Shown one piece after another: positions 1 through 9,800 of a stretch of 64,000 bases of DNA. Every line of letters starts with the position of its first letter. Position 1 is the stretch's first letter. Position numbers and translations under genes: made by a program. Under the pieces are notes generated by a model. That model was not told the DNA's origin, searched no databases, and saw only the letters and a program-made list of their open reading frames with translations. Location of the stretch: the NCBI GenBank assembly GCA_033344775.1, contig JAWPMT010000002.1:310001-374000 (forward strand), written 5' to 3'. The stretch comes from Cytophagales bacterium. Its GTDB lineage: Bacteria > Bacteroidota > Bacteroidia > Cytophagales > Cyclobacteriaceae.

Positions 1-1044
1 TTTTCTGATATAGTCGCGGAATATGCGTCCCCTGAAGATGTGATATGGATCCATGATATACAGTTGATGCTTGTTCCAGGTATGTTGAGAAGCCGAGGGT
101 TGATGAATAAAATTGGGTTTTTCAGCCACATTCCTTTTCCTAAAGTAGAAACTGCGATACGAATGCCTGGCATTACCGCTTTGCTTGATTCCCTACAAAG
201 TGCAGATCTAGTTGGCTTCTATTTAGATGAGTATATCCGAAATTTTAAGGACACAATAGCCTACTTTAATCCCCTCTATGATGCTACTGCAGATGAAAAC
301 AGCTCTAATGAATTTAGCGTTAAGGCTTTTCCAATGGGCATTGACTTTGATAAATACTTCGAATTATCCAGGACAGATGTTGTTAGACGTAAAGCCAGCC
401 AGTTGCGAGGAGAATTTGATGTCGAAAAAGTGATCGGTTGCGTTTGCAGATTGGACTATACGAAGGGTATTCCCAATTTACTATTAGCTTATGAGGCATT
501 GCTGTCGCGGCACCAAAATTTAAGGACCAAAGTGAAATTGGTGCTTTTATTGGTCCCTTCTCGCGAAGATGTAGTGGCGTATCAGGACATCCGAAAAGAA
601 ATATTTGCAAAAGTAGAACAAGTCAATGCTGATTTCGGTAGTTCAGGGTGGGAGCCAGTGAAGCTCTGGTATAAATCAGTAAATGATCAGGTACTTTCCA
701 GTATATACAGATCCTGTGATGTAATGGTTATCCCTTCTCTGAGTGATGGCATGAATGTCGTGTGCAAAGAGTACGTGGCCAGTAGGAAAGAAAAAGGTGT
801 TTTGGTATTGAGTAGATGGGCGGGAGCAAGTCAGGAGCTGAATATCGGAGCTTTGATCATTGATCCCTTTAATATAACCGAATTAGGGGATGCGATTTGG
901 CGTGGATTGAAGATGACAGTGAACGAACAGAATCGACGGATGGGAATGATGCGAAGAAGACTTATTTCCAATAATGTGAATACATGGAGACGGAATTTTC
1001 TAACGGCTCTTGAAGAAAGAAAGGAATTGAAGTCAGTTAAGTGA
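1..1044 (+). CDS. otsA: Trehalose-6-phosphate synthase (GT20), 5' end cut by window
   Basis: The reading frame is open from base 1, so this is the C-terminal ~347 residues of a longer protein; the usual family length is about 470, so roughly 120 N-terminal residues lie outside. The family transfers glucose from a nucleotide sugar to glucose-6-phosphate in the cytosol, giving trehalose-6-phosphate. Visible GT20 motifs, in order, are WIHDIQL, GFFSHIPFP, DLVGFY, PMGIDFD, CRLDYTKGIP (phosphate/UDP-binding Arg and Lys), SLSDGMNVVCKEY and the WAGASQEL/DPFN nucleotide-binding end. A GTG at base 40 lies inside the domain and is not a plausible start. The downstream glycosyltransferase begins 19 bases after the stop, so the two are probably co-transcribed. 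Related glucosylglycerol-phosphate synthases share these motifs, so the exact acceptor is not certain. Confidence 0.88.
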   Translation, partial: FSDIVAEYASPEDVIWIHDIQLMLVPGMLRSRGLMNKIGFFSHIPFPKVETAIRMPGITALLDSLQSADLVGFYLDEYIRNFKDTIAYFNPLYDATADENSSNEFSVKAFPMGIDFDKYFELSRTDVVRRKASQLRGEFDVEKVIGCVCRLDYTKGIPNLLLAYEALLSRHQNLRTKVKLVLLLVPSREDVVAYQDIRKEIFAKVEQVNADFGSSGWEPVKLWYKSVNDQVLSSIYRSCDVMVIPSLSDGMNVVCKEYVASRKEKGVLVLSRWAGASQELNIGALIIDPFNITELGDAIWRGLKMTVNEQNRRMGMMRRRLISNNVNTWRRNFLTALEERKELKSVK

Positions 1045-1063
1045 GGTATAAAATATTCGAAAC

Positions 1064-1945
1064 ATGAGTGTTAGTTTAATCATACCTACCTACAATCGAG
1101 ATGCTCTTTTGCGAACTACACTTCAAAGTGTAGTCGAACAAAACCTAAGTGATTTAACCTTGGAAGTGATTGTAGCCGATGATGGTTCCAGTGATCGTAC
1201 GAAAGAAGTGATTGCCGAATATAAAGAAAGACTGGAGCTGAATTACCTGTTTCAGGAGAATAGGGGATTTCGTGTAGCCTCTGCGAGGAATATGGCGATA
1301 AAGGAGGCAAAAAATGAATTATGTGTTTTTATCGATGCAGGGATGGTCATTGCCCCTGATTTTGTGAAAAGTCATTACCAGGCGCATCAGGGATCACCCG
1401 AGGCCATAACGACGATAGGTTATATGTATGGGACAGAGCCGGATGATCTATATTTTCGAGAACAATTGAAAGCGCAGTTTTTCGATCTGGTCAAAGGGAC
1501 CGCTAAAGAGACATTTGAACTCTTTAGAACGTCAGGACAGTTCTATGATGCTCGGGAACAGGATTATCAGTCCTGCCAGGATGAATTAAATGGTTTGCCA
1601 GCCCCCTGGGTACTCTATTGGACTTGTAATGTGGCTGCCAGAAGAGAGTTGTTGCTGGAGTTGGGCGGATTTGATACAAATTATGATGGTTGCTGGGGCA
1701 TGGAGGATGTGGACCTGGGCTATCATATGTATTCCAAAGGGGTAGGATTTAAGCTGGTTCGGGGTGCCGAGGGTTTACATATTCCTCATAAGAAAAACCC
1801 GAAAGAGAGAGAAGTCCAGGAGATGAGAAATAAGCAATACTTCTATGAAAAATTTCCTGCATATGAAACGGAGCTATTACTCCATTGTGGTACACACGAA
1901 TTAAACGATAAACTGGTGACAAATACGTCAACAGTTCCGATTTAG
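1064..1945 (+). CDS. Family 2 glycosyltransferase with galactosyltransferase-type C-terminal motif
   Basis: This 293-residue protein has a GT-A fold start (SLIIPTYNR at residues 4-12), the nucleotide-binding ADDGSSD at about 38-44, an FIDAGM segment standing where the DxD metal motif normally lies, and WGMEDVDLGY near residue 210. The last motif is the (W)GxEDxDL signature of the Glyco_transf_7C region found in chondroitin-polymerase-like and galactosyltransferase enzymes. No signal peptide or membrane segment is visible, so it is probably cytosolic. It should transfer a sugar from a nucleotide donor to a glycan or lipid acceptor, but the acceptor cannot be read from sequence. It follows the trehalose-phosphate synthase by 19 bases and is followed by a strong terminator, so it closes that operon and is probably unrelated to the NRPS locus. 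Confidence 0.8.
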   Translation: MSVSLIIPTYNRDALLRTTLQSVVEQNLSDLTLEVIVADDGSSDRTKEVIAEYKERLELNYLFQENRGFRVASARNMAIKEAKNELCVFIDAGMVIAPDFVKSHYQAHQGSPEAITTIGYMYGTEPDDLYFREQLKAQFFDLVKGTAKETFELFRTSGQFYDAREQDYQSCQDELNGLPAPWVLYWTCNVAARRELLLELGGFDTNYDGCWGMEDVDLGYHMYSKGVGFKLVRGAEGLHIPHKKNPKEREVQEMRNKQYFYEKFPAYETELLLHCGTHELNDKLVTNTSTVPI

Positions 1946-2056
1946 TGCAGGTTGACGATTTAGCGAAAATCCAAAACGCTGTTGCATAAGTGTAAACTGT
2001 TTTGAAATAGAAAAACATCTCAATATTAATTTAGGTAGTAGTCACGCCCCAACAAG

Positions 2057-2083
2057 ACCCTCTGATTTTCGGAGGGTTTTTTT
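2057..2083 (+). terminator. Rho-independent terminator after the glycosyltransferase operon
   Basis: A six-base stem, ACCCTC pairing with GAGGGT, encloses a nine-base loop and runs directly into a run of seven T residues. It lies about 110 bases past the glycosyltransferase stop codon and would end the otsA-glycosyltransferase transcript. Confidence 0.75.
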
Positions 2084-3022
2084 GTTAGTGGGAATTGGAT
2101 TATTTATTAATTTATAATGATGGGATTTTCAGTCATTTGGTATTTTGAATGGTCTTAAAGAAATTTTATCTTCAATGTGAAGATGAAGTTCCGGTGTAAT
2201 ATGGATACGCACAAATTTCATAGTCATAGAAGCGCTGTGGGGAGATGGATTAATTGAAAACTATAAGGCAAAACAATAGGATATAAGAAGTAGTCGTTTT
2301 CCCATTATCTCACCAATTTAGATATTGACGAAATACTGATTCATTGGCTCTAATAGCGTTTTTTGACTGGTCGTCCTTATTCTTTTCTGCTCATTTTAGT
2401 TTGAAAAACTCAAATAGATCAAGTCTTTTGTTAGAAGGCAACTTCCACTTCCACTATTGCTTCACAGAAGAATTGATTGCTACGGGATTTCGCCCGATCC
2501 AATTTCTTGTCCTCAAAAATTCCAAATAAAAAAGCCTCAGAGAAATCTGTGATGAGATGGTCATCCGGATATTGAAAGGAGTTGTTGTCTAAGACCATGT
2601 TCATCTTCATTTGAAGGCTTCAGAATGAGTTGAATTAATGCGTCAAATCAAAGGGAGAAAAATTTAGGAGACTTATGGAAGAAGTTTTTAAGAAATCATC
2701 AACTACATTAAGAAACATCATTGATTTAAGTAAACCAATATCTTAGTTTCATGGGATGTTTTTACATTTCAAAAGACATATATTTTCTCTATCATTGTTC
2801 GTCTTATCTGATTATTTCTAAAAATTTATGCCAATACAGCTTAATGAGAATTTATTCTCCATTTTAAAGAGCACTTATTTCAAAATATTGTATTTCTTTT
2901 ACCTTAAAGAGTTATAAGAAAGAGTTAAAATAATTCAATATCAAGACAGTTTTAACTATCCAAAATTTCATAGAGTCAAGCTTTAATTATTATATAACTA
3001 AATCAATTAATATCTATATCAA
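2084..3022. other. Gene-poor AT-rich intergenic region
   Basis: About 940 bases without a convincing gene. The only long frame (2344-2529, TTG start, 61 codons) has no recognisable motif and no upstream signal. The last 250 bases before the FAD monooxygenase are very AT-rich and presumably hold its promoter, but no exact TAnnTTTG element was found there. I see no RNA gene, IS end or large inverted repeat in this stretch. Confidence 0.5.
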
Positions 3023-4600
3023 ATGACTAAAAAGAAGGTTATTATCATGGGGGCGGGTCCAGGAGGAGTACAACTGGCTTATTTCCTGGAAAAAATGAAG
3101 GTGGACTATCTGGTGTTAGAAAGAAACGATAAAGCCGGATCTTTTTTTTCGAAATTTCCCATACAAAGAAGATTGATTTCAATTAACAAAGTTTACACAG
3201 GGTCAGATGACCCGGAGGTAAACATGAGATTTGATTGGAATTCACTATTGTCAGATAAAGGCGATGTTAAATTCAAAGATTATTCGAAAGAATATTTCCC
3301 AGACCCGGACCATCTAGTCAATTATTTGAATGACTATGTCAAAACACATGACCTGAACGTGAATTATAACAGTTGCATCAATGAAATTAAGAAGACTGAT
3401 GAAACATTTGAGATCGTAACCCAGGATGCTATTTACCAGTCGGAGTATCTGGTGGTTGCAACTGGCTTGAGTAAGCCCAATATCCCTGAAATAGAGAACA
3501 TTGATATTAGCAAAAACTATGAAGATATAGACAATCCCGAGATCTATGCCAACAGGCGAGTGCTTATCATCGGGAAAGGAAATTCTGCCCTGGAGACTGC
3601 TGAAAGTCTAACTCCTTATGCCTCACTAATTCATTGCCTTAGCCCAAGTCCAATAAAAATGGCCTGGCAATCACATTATGTTGGAAACCTCAGGGCAATA
3701 AATAATAACTTTCTTGACACCTACCAACTCAAGTCTCAAAATGGGATCATTAACGGTCAGATTAAAAAAATTGAAAAGCAAGGTTCCAAAATATTAGTTG
3801 AAATTGGATATGCGAATGCAAATGGTGAAGTAGAAACCATAGAATATGATGACATCATCACCTGCGCAGGTTTTAGGTTTGATAATTCTATTTTTCATTT
3901 TGATTCTCGACCAGAGATGACCATCAATAATAAGTTCCCCTTGCAGACTTCTTCATGGGAATCTAAGAACGTTGATAATTTGTTTTTTGCCGGTACGTTG
4001 ACACACATGCGGGATTATAAAAAATCCACATCCGGATTCATCCACGGTTTTCGATACAACAGTAAATGCCTTTCTCAAATTCTCATAAATAAACTCAATA
4101 ATAGCTTTTCGTGGGAAACAGATGGAAGTGAGACATTGGATAGCACAGCACTTTCCAGAAAGATCATTATCAATGTGAATAGGGCCGCAAGTATTTGGCA
4201 ACAATTTGGGTTTATTTCACATGTTGTGTGTCTGAATATAGAGACAAATTCATTTGAATATTTTTATGACGTGCCAGTTGACTACCTCCATGACAATACC
4301 AATTTGTTTGCTACTCATTTCATGGTAATCACGCTTGAATATGGCAATGAAGTCTTTGAAAATGCTGACAATATTTTTGCAGTGCAACGAGTTCATAAAG
4401 ATGACGTTGACAATGCGGATAAAAGTGCCTTCTTGCATCCGGTTATTCGCGAATACAGGGATGGAGCATTATTATCGTCACATCACATTATAGAAGATTT
4501 TGAGAGTAACTGGAGTGAGGAAGCTGTGCATTTCAATCCTCTTCAAAAACATATTAATGCTCGACTAGAAGAGGCTGGCAAAATGATTGAAATGTTATAA
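3023..4600 (+). CDS. FAD-dependent monooxygenase/oxidoreductase, FOXRED2-like
   Basis: The 525-residue protein opens with the FAD-binding Rossmann motif GAGPGG (residues 10-15), then the segment GSFFSKFPIQRRLISINK, which is characteristic of FOXRED2-type FAD oxidoreductases, and HDWNSLLS-like FDWNSLLS. A second dinucleotide-binding motif, GKGNSALE, lies at about 184-191, as expected for NAD(P)H in flavin monooxygenases. No signal peptide is visible. The last ~130 residues form an extra domain I do not recognise. Flavin monooxygenases in peptide clusters hydroxylate amines or carbons, so a tailoring or precursor role is possible but not shown. The gene converges with the downstream peptidase, their 3' ends overlapping by six bases. 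The ATG lies seven codons before the Rossmann beta strand ends in its glycine motif, as usual for this fold, so the start is secure. Confidence 0.75.
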   Translation: MTKKKVIIMGAGPGGVQLAYFLEKMKVDYLVLERNDKAGSFFSKFPIQRRLISINKVYTGSDDPEVNMRFDWNSLLSDKGDVKFKDYSKEYFPDPDHLVNYLNDYVKTHDLNVNYNSCINEIKKTDETFEIVTQDAIYQSEYLVVATGLSKPNIPEIENIDISKNYEDIDNPEIYANRRVLIIGKGNSALETAESLTPYASLIHCLSPSPIKMAWQSHYVGNLRAINNNFLDTYQLKSQNGIINGQIKKIEKQGSKILVEIGYANANGEVETIEYDDIITCAGFRFDNSIFHFDSRPEMTINNKFPLQTSSWESKNVDNLFFAGTLTHMRDYKKSTSGFIHGFRYNSKCLSQILINKLNNSFSWETDGSETLDSTALSRKIIINVNRAASIWQQFGFISHVVCLNIETNSFEYFYDVPVDYLHDNTNLFATHFMVITLEYGNEVFENADNIFAVQRVHKDDVDNADKSAFLHPVIREYRDGALLSSHHIIEDFESNWSEEAVHFNPLQKHINARLEEAGKMIEML

Positions 4601-6586
4601 AAAGCCCCAATGATATAAGTAGGTTCCAGTTATTGCATTAGAAAATAATATAGCAAAAAGAAGCGCTCTATTATTCAGGTTTTTGAATCTAATGGCATAG
4701 TAAATAAAGGTAGCTGCGAGTATTCCAATGAATGCATAATTCAAGATGCTGATAAATGCAAAATCATTTGGAATACCGAACGCTACAATGTTGAAGTTAA
4801 TATTCAAAGTCTGTATAATGGCATAGACCAAAATCAGCACGATTACCAGGGCGATCGAGGAACAAAACAGTATCAAAGATTCTGCGACCTTTTGTTGTCG
4901 ACGTGTTTGCTGTTTATTGAATTTCGAGAAAACTTGAAAAACGATATAGCTGATAAAAATAACTAACGAGATGATGAGTGGTGCAAAGAAGAGTATATCA
5001 AAATTCTGAATACTCTTTGCCATACCAATCGCTCCTGAGGTAATAAATATGCCCGTGGCAAACTTTGCCGGATCGAAAGGAGCAAACTCATCGACATTTG
5101 GTTGGGTTGATGGGTTTGCTAAAAACGCTTTGAGGACTGAATTGCCTTCATTTGTAAAGCTTGGTGTATGACCATACGCTCCGGCTTTTACCAAATACGA
5201 ATTAGGAAGAAGGTTATTTAATCCTTTACCATTTGAAGGAGGGGTAATTGGATCAAAAAATCCATTATAAATAAGGACTGGGGAGGGCATGTTCAATAAA
5301 TCCGGTGATTCAGGCAAACGCAATGTGTCTCTTTCATTATTCCAAACAGAGCAGATTTCAAAATCGGACTTATAGAAAGACAATTGATACGGTTGATTGC
5401 CTGAGCTGTTTGAGTTTTGCTCGTAATCACTGAACGAGTTGGCCGGTATGGCTTCATTACAGGTAAAGCAGTAATACACTCCGTAATCTAAGTTAAGGTT
5501 TTGCGAAAACGACTCGATTAGTGCTGCCAAAGCTGATTCGTTGCGATTGCTGAATTGATAGATCAGGAGTGGGATGATTTCTATCAGTTCTTTCCGATAC
5601 AGACTTTGTTGCACGGCCAGCTTGAAGTCATTTGTATTGAAAGTAAAACTCCCTGTTGCTACGATGCTATTGTCTACAGAAAGGGTTATTGGGTTCGCTT
5701 CAAGGCTTTCTATGGTTTCTAAATAAACAGATGCTAACTCCGGATAATCCTGGTTACAATCCGGGTTGTTTTTACAATTTTCAAAAACCTTTTGCAGACT
5801 ACTGCGATAATTGGCGGTATTCGTAGTGTAATACTGCTTGATGTCTAAAATAGGAGAGTCTAGAATTAAGGATTTTATATCGTTTTGAAAATAATTAGCA
5901 TAAACCTGTGCGATATAGGTTCCATAAGAAATGCCCATTACATTCCAGCTTTCATAACCCAGGTAATTTTTTAGGGCATTGAGGTCATTGGAGACACTTA
6001 TACTGTTGAAAGCTGCAATATCAACCCCTTGTTCTGTCAGGTCGGATTGGCAGTCCAATGTCGCTTCTACTCTCAATGATGTCGCTTGCTTTACGTCAAT
6101 ATTTTTCGCAAAAATTTCAAAAAACGCTTTACCGAGATCAGGACAAAGCCTTGGTTTTGAAAATCCTGTACCCCTGATATCTACTAAAATGATATCGTGC
6201 TTCTCCCTAATCGGATGATTGAGCCAATACCACCCACCTTCAATAATGCTTGACCCTGGTCCTCCTGCAAGAACAACCAGTGGATTTGCCTCACTAGATT
6301 GACTTTTCAGTCTGACAACTGCTAGTTTAATTGGCTCAGAATCAGGCATCTCCCAATTTTCAGGAACATTGAAATATCCCCATTCCATGTCTTTGAGGAG
6401 GGTGGAATCTATATTCGGATAAAATGGATCTGTCTTTTCAAATTGCAATATGTCCTGTTGAGCAAATACACTATAGCCCAAAAAAGAAAGCATGAACAAG
6501 ATGATAATCCTGCTGATAGCAAATTTATGCTTTACTCGTTTGACGAAATTATTAATCAAATACAACGTTTTAATATTTTTTAACAT
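4595..6586 (-). CDS. Membrane-anchored TAP-type alpha/beta-hydrolase (aminopeptidase-like)
   Basis: This 663-residue protein has a basic N-terminus and hydrophobic stretch (IIILFMLSFLGYSVFAQ, ending near residue 43) that looks like a signal peptide or anchor. The hydrolase domain has the oxyanion segment LAGGPGSS, the nucleophile motif GISYGT with Ser220, Asp445 in FFDPITPP and His473 in YGHTPS, giving a complete triad. This matches the tripeptidyl-aminopeptidase/proline-iminopeptidase family. The last ~130 residues hold about four membrane segments, which is longer than the usual soluble or secreted TAP enzymes. The active site should face the periplasm. Beside a peptide cluster it could mature or inactivate the product, but it may be an unrelated peptidase. 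The start precedes the signal-like segment by a rather long 25 residues; a TTG a few codons later is an alternative. Confidence 0.72.
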   Translation of the reverse strand: MLKNIKTLYLINNFVKRVKHKFAISRIIILFMLSFLGYSVFAQQDILQFEKTDPFYPNIDSTLLKDMEWGYFNVPENWEMPDSEPIKLAVVRLKSQSSEANPLVVLAGGPGSSIIEGGWYWLNHPIREKHDIILVDIRGTGFSKPRLCPDLGKAFFEIFAKNIDVKQATSLRVEATLDCQSDLTEQGVDIAAFNSISVSNDLNALKNYLGYESWNVMGISYGTYIAQVYANYFQNDIKSLILDSPILDIKQYYTTNTANYRSSLQKVFENCKNNPDCNQDYPELASVYLETIESLEANPITLSVDNSIVATGSFTFNTNDFKLAVQQSLYRKELIEIIPLLIYQFSNRNESALAALIESFSQNLNLDYGVYYCFTCNEAIPANSFSDYEQNSNSSGNQPYQLSFYKSDFEICSVWNNERDTLRLPESPDLLNMPSPVLIYNGFFDPITPPSNGKGLNNLLPNSYLVKAGAYGHTPSFTNEGNSVLKAFLANPSTQPNVDEFAPFDPAKFATGIFITSGAIGMAKSIQNFDILFFAPLIISLVIFISYIVFQVFSKFNKQQTRRQQKVAESLILFCSSIALVIVLILVYAIIQTLNINFNIVAFGIPNDFAFISILNYAFIGILAATFIYYAIRFKNLNNRALLFAILFSNAITGTYLYHWGFL

Positions 6587-6848
6587 CCTCTTCTATTTTG
6601 TTGGGTAAGGCTAATTGGTTTATATGTTGATTTGTACTTAAGTAAGCGTCACATGATTAGGAGAAAGTTATGGTATCTTCCATGGCCCTAAAGTTGTAGA
6701 AAAAAACAGCGCATATCTTGCCAGACTGCACAAATATTTGTCATTCACGTTTAGCCAATTGAGTTTCAGGTAAAATTAAATTATTAGATAACAACTGATA
6801 ATTCTTGTCAGGTACGTAAGCCTGGTAAGTGCCGTTCAAAGATTCGGA

Positions 6849-9800
6849 TTAAAAATCAAAGTCAATAGTAAGTTCTTCAGAAATACTTCCGTTCTCTTCA
6901 ACTATTTCGGCAATTAATTGATCACCGTCTCCTTCAATAAGTTTTACGATTTGTTCAAATGTAGATTGAATGGATTGGACGGAATCTTTAGCATATAATT
7001 TAATGTCATATGAAATGGTCACTTTTAGTGAGCTTTCCAATTCATCAAAATTGACCACTAATGGAAATTTGCTGTGATTCAGCTGAATGTCCAGTGGATG
7101 AAAAGTTGTGTTATTCATGTGAAGCGATTCCAGGAAATTTGTTTCTCGATCTTGATAAGTGACAAGCAGATCAATCATCTTATTCTTGTTGATCGTTGTT
7201 GGTAGATCCGGATGTTTGGCGATTAGCAAAACATTTTCTTGAATGTCCTCAAATAGTTCCATCAGGGATTGATCATCCTTGATTCCAACTCTTAAAATGA
7301 TCGTTTTAACCAACATGCCGATAAGGTTAGTGGTCTGAGAATAAGCTCGTCCTGAGTTAATGATACCTAAGCAGAAATCGCGATGCTGTGATTTTGCTTT
7401 GATGCACATGACAAGTACGGATATAAGCAACGTATGAGTTGTGATCTTATACGTAGCTACAAGACTCTTCATGTGGATGTAATCGTCACCCTGGATAGTA
7501 AAGGATAATACTTCTCCTGTGCTTGCTTGTGTAATTGAGTCCTGATTACGCTGAATGCTAGGTTTGAACTCGTATCCTTCAAGATATTTTTTCCAGAAAG
7601 TAGACACATCCTGGTTCCTCAGATGATTTAACATCCATTGTGAATAATCCTTAAATTGGATTTCGTTAGATTTTCCAGGAAGCGAAGGCATATCCGAGTC
7701 GGCATCATATAGATGCATAAAATCCTTTGTCAGGAGTTCCAGTGACCAGCCGTCTAAAATGGTGTGATGCGAGCAGAAAGCAATAACCGGTTGTCCGCCC
7801 TTCACATGAATTATCATAAACTTGATCAATAAGTCATGCTCCAGATCGAATTCAGTATTGACAAAATTATTCAGCTCCCTTTGTACCTCACTTTGTTCCA
7901 GAGTAACTGACGAATACTCCGGGGAAACCACTTCTTCATCGGCGAAATGCATAAATGTGGTCCCATTTCTTTCCAAAAAATTCGTTCTTAATATTTCATG
8001 CCTTTTTACCAGGGAGTCGAAAGTCTTCGCAATTCTGTTCATGGAAAGTGCTCCATCTACATAAAATGCTGCAGCTAAATTATATGCAATAGACATGTCT
8101 GAGCTTTGAGAGGCCAGCCATATTTCATATTGTGCAGGAGTAAGCGGATAATAAGTGAAGTCATCTGCTATTGGTATTTGAGATGTGCTGTTTGATGACA
8201 GATTTTCCTCAATTCTTTTGACTATTTGCGCTATCGTAGGATATTTAAATACCTCGCCCAATTCAAGCGAAACAGACAGGTTCTTATTGATCAGATGAAT
8301 GAGCTTCACTGCATTAAGTGAGTGGCCACCCAATTGAAAGAAATTGACATCAAGGCTCATGGAATGATCTGTTCCTAGCACTTCTTTCCAATACTGTTGA
8401 ATAGTCAAATCTAACGGAGTAGTTGGGGCAAGATAGGTTGCTTCTTTAGGGGCATTAACCAGGGGAATTTTTGAAAGGCTTACTCGATCAATTTTGTTAT
8501 TGTGCGTTTGAGGAAATGCTTCAACTTGTTTGATCACGGATGGGACCATGTAATCGGGTAATTCCCTTTGTAATGATCGTTTGATATCAACAGGGTCACA
8601 GGTATCATTGCTTATGACATATGCTACAAGGACAGTTTCCGAGTTGCCATCTTTTGATGCTACCACTATCGCTTGAGAAATTTCAGAGATAGCAACTAGT
8701 TTGGTTTCAATTTCGGCAGATTCAATCCGATAGCCTCGAATCTTAATTTGTCCATCCTGGCGGCCCAGGAATTCTACCGAACCATCTATTCTCCATCTGG
8801 CGATATCCCCCGTATCGTAAAGCGTACTCCCTTTCTTAAATGGATTGGAAATGAACTTACTTTTTGTAAGTCTTTCGTTATTGAAATAACCATCGGAAAT
8901 CCCGTCCCCACCGATATATAAATTACCCCAGGTAGTAACAGGAGCTTGAGTTTGATAACTATCTAAGATGTAAAACTGTGTGTTTGCGATGGGTTTACCA
9001 ATGATCAACGATTGGTCAGCGAATGAGACGCGGTGCACACTAGACCAAATCGTGGTTTCGGTAGGCCCATACATGTTCCATAGCTTGCTGCAGATAGGAA
9101 TCAATACATGGGCTAGTTCCTTACTGAGTCGGTCGCCGCCACATAAGATGGTGAGGCCAGAATCTCCTTTCCATCCGGCATTGATCAAAAATTGAAAAAA
9201 GCTAGGTGTCCCTTGAATGACAGAAGGCTTGACTGCTTCCAGCGTGCCAATCAGCTTTTTGGGATCATTGAGCTCGCTTTTGGAGGCTATATAGACAGTG
9301 CCACCAGCAATTAATGGCAGGAAGAATTCTAAAATGGAAATGTCAAAAGAGTAGGTGCTGACTGCAAAAAGAACATCGGTCTGATCAAAACCAGGTCTTT
9401 CTTTCATGCTCAACAAGAGGTTCACTAAAGCGCCATGTGAGATTTTGACTCCCTTAGGCCTTCCCGTTGAGCCAGAAGTGTATATGATATAAGCAATATC
9501 AGACCGTTCTATCTTGAAAATAACTTCTTCTGAATGTTGTTGGCTTTGTCGCAATAACCGTTTAACGGGCATCTGGGACACTCCAGGAGCGTCTAATTTC
9601 GCGCTTTCGGTAACGATAAGGTAGTCGAGTAGGCTTTCCTCCAGGACCGCCCTGACCCGCAATTCCGGCATGTTTGTATCAATAGGGATGTAACTCATCC
9701 CTGCTTTGAAGATGCCCAGAATAATGGCAAGTGTGGCCGAATCTCTTTCTAATAGAAGACCAACATAGGGTTGATTGATGTTACCGTTGGACTTCTCAAT

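Noticed and set aside
2344-2529. 61-codon open frame (TTG start) in the 1-kb intergenic region
   Set aside because: No motif, no start signal and low-complexity composition; the opposite strand gives no better protein either.
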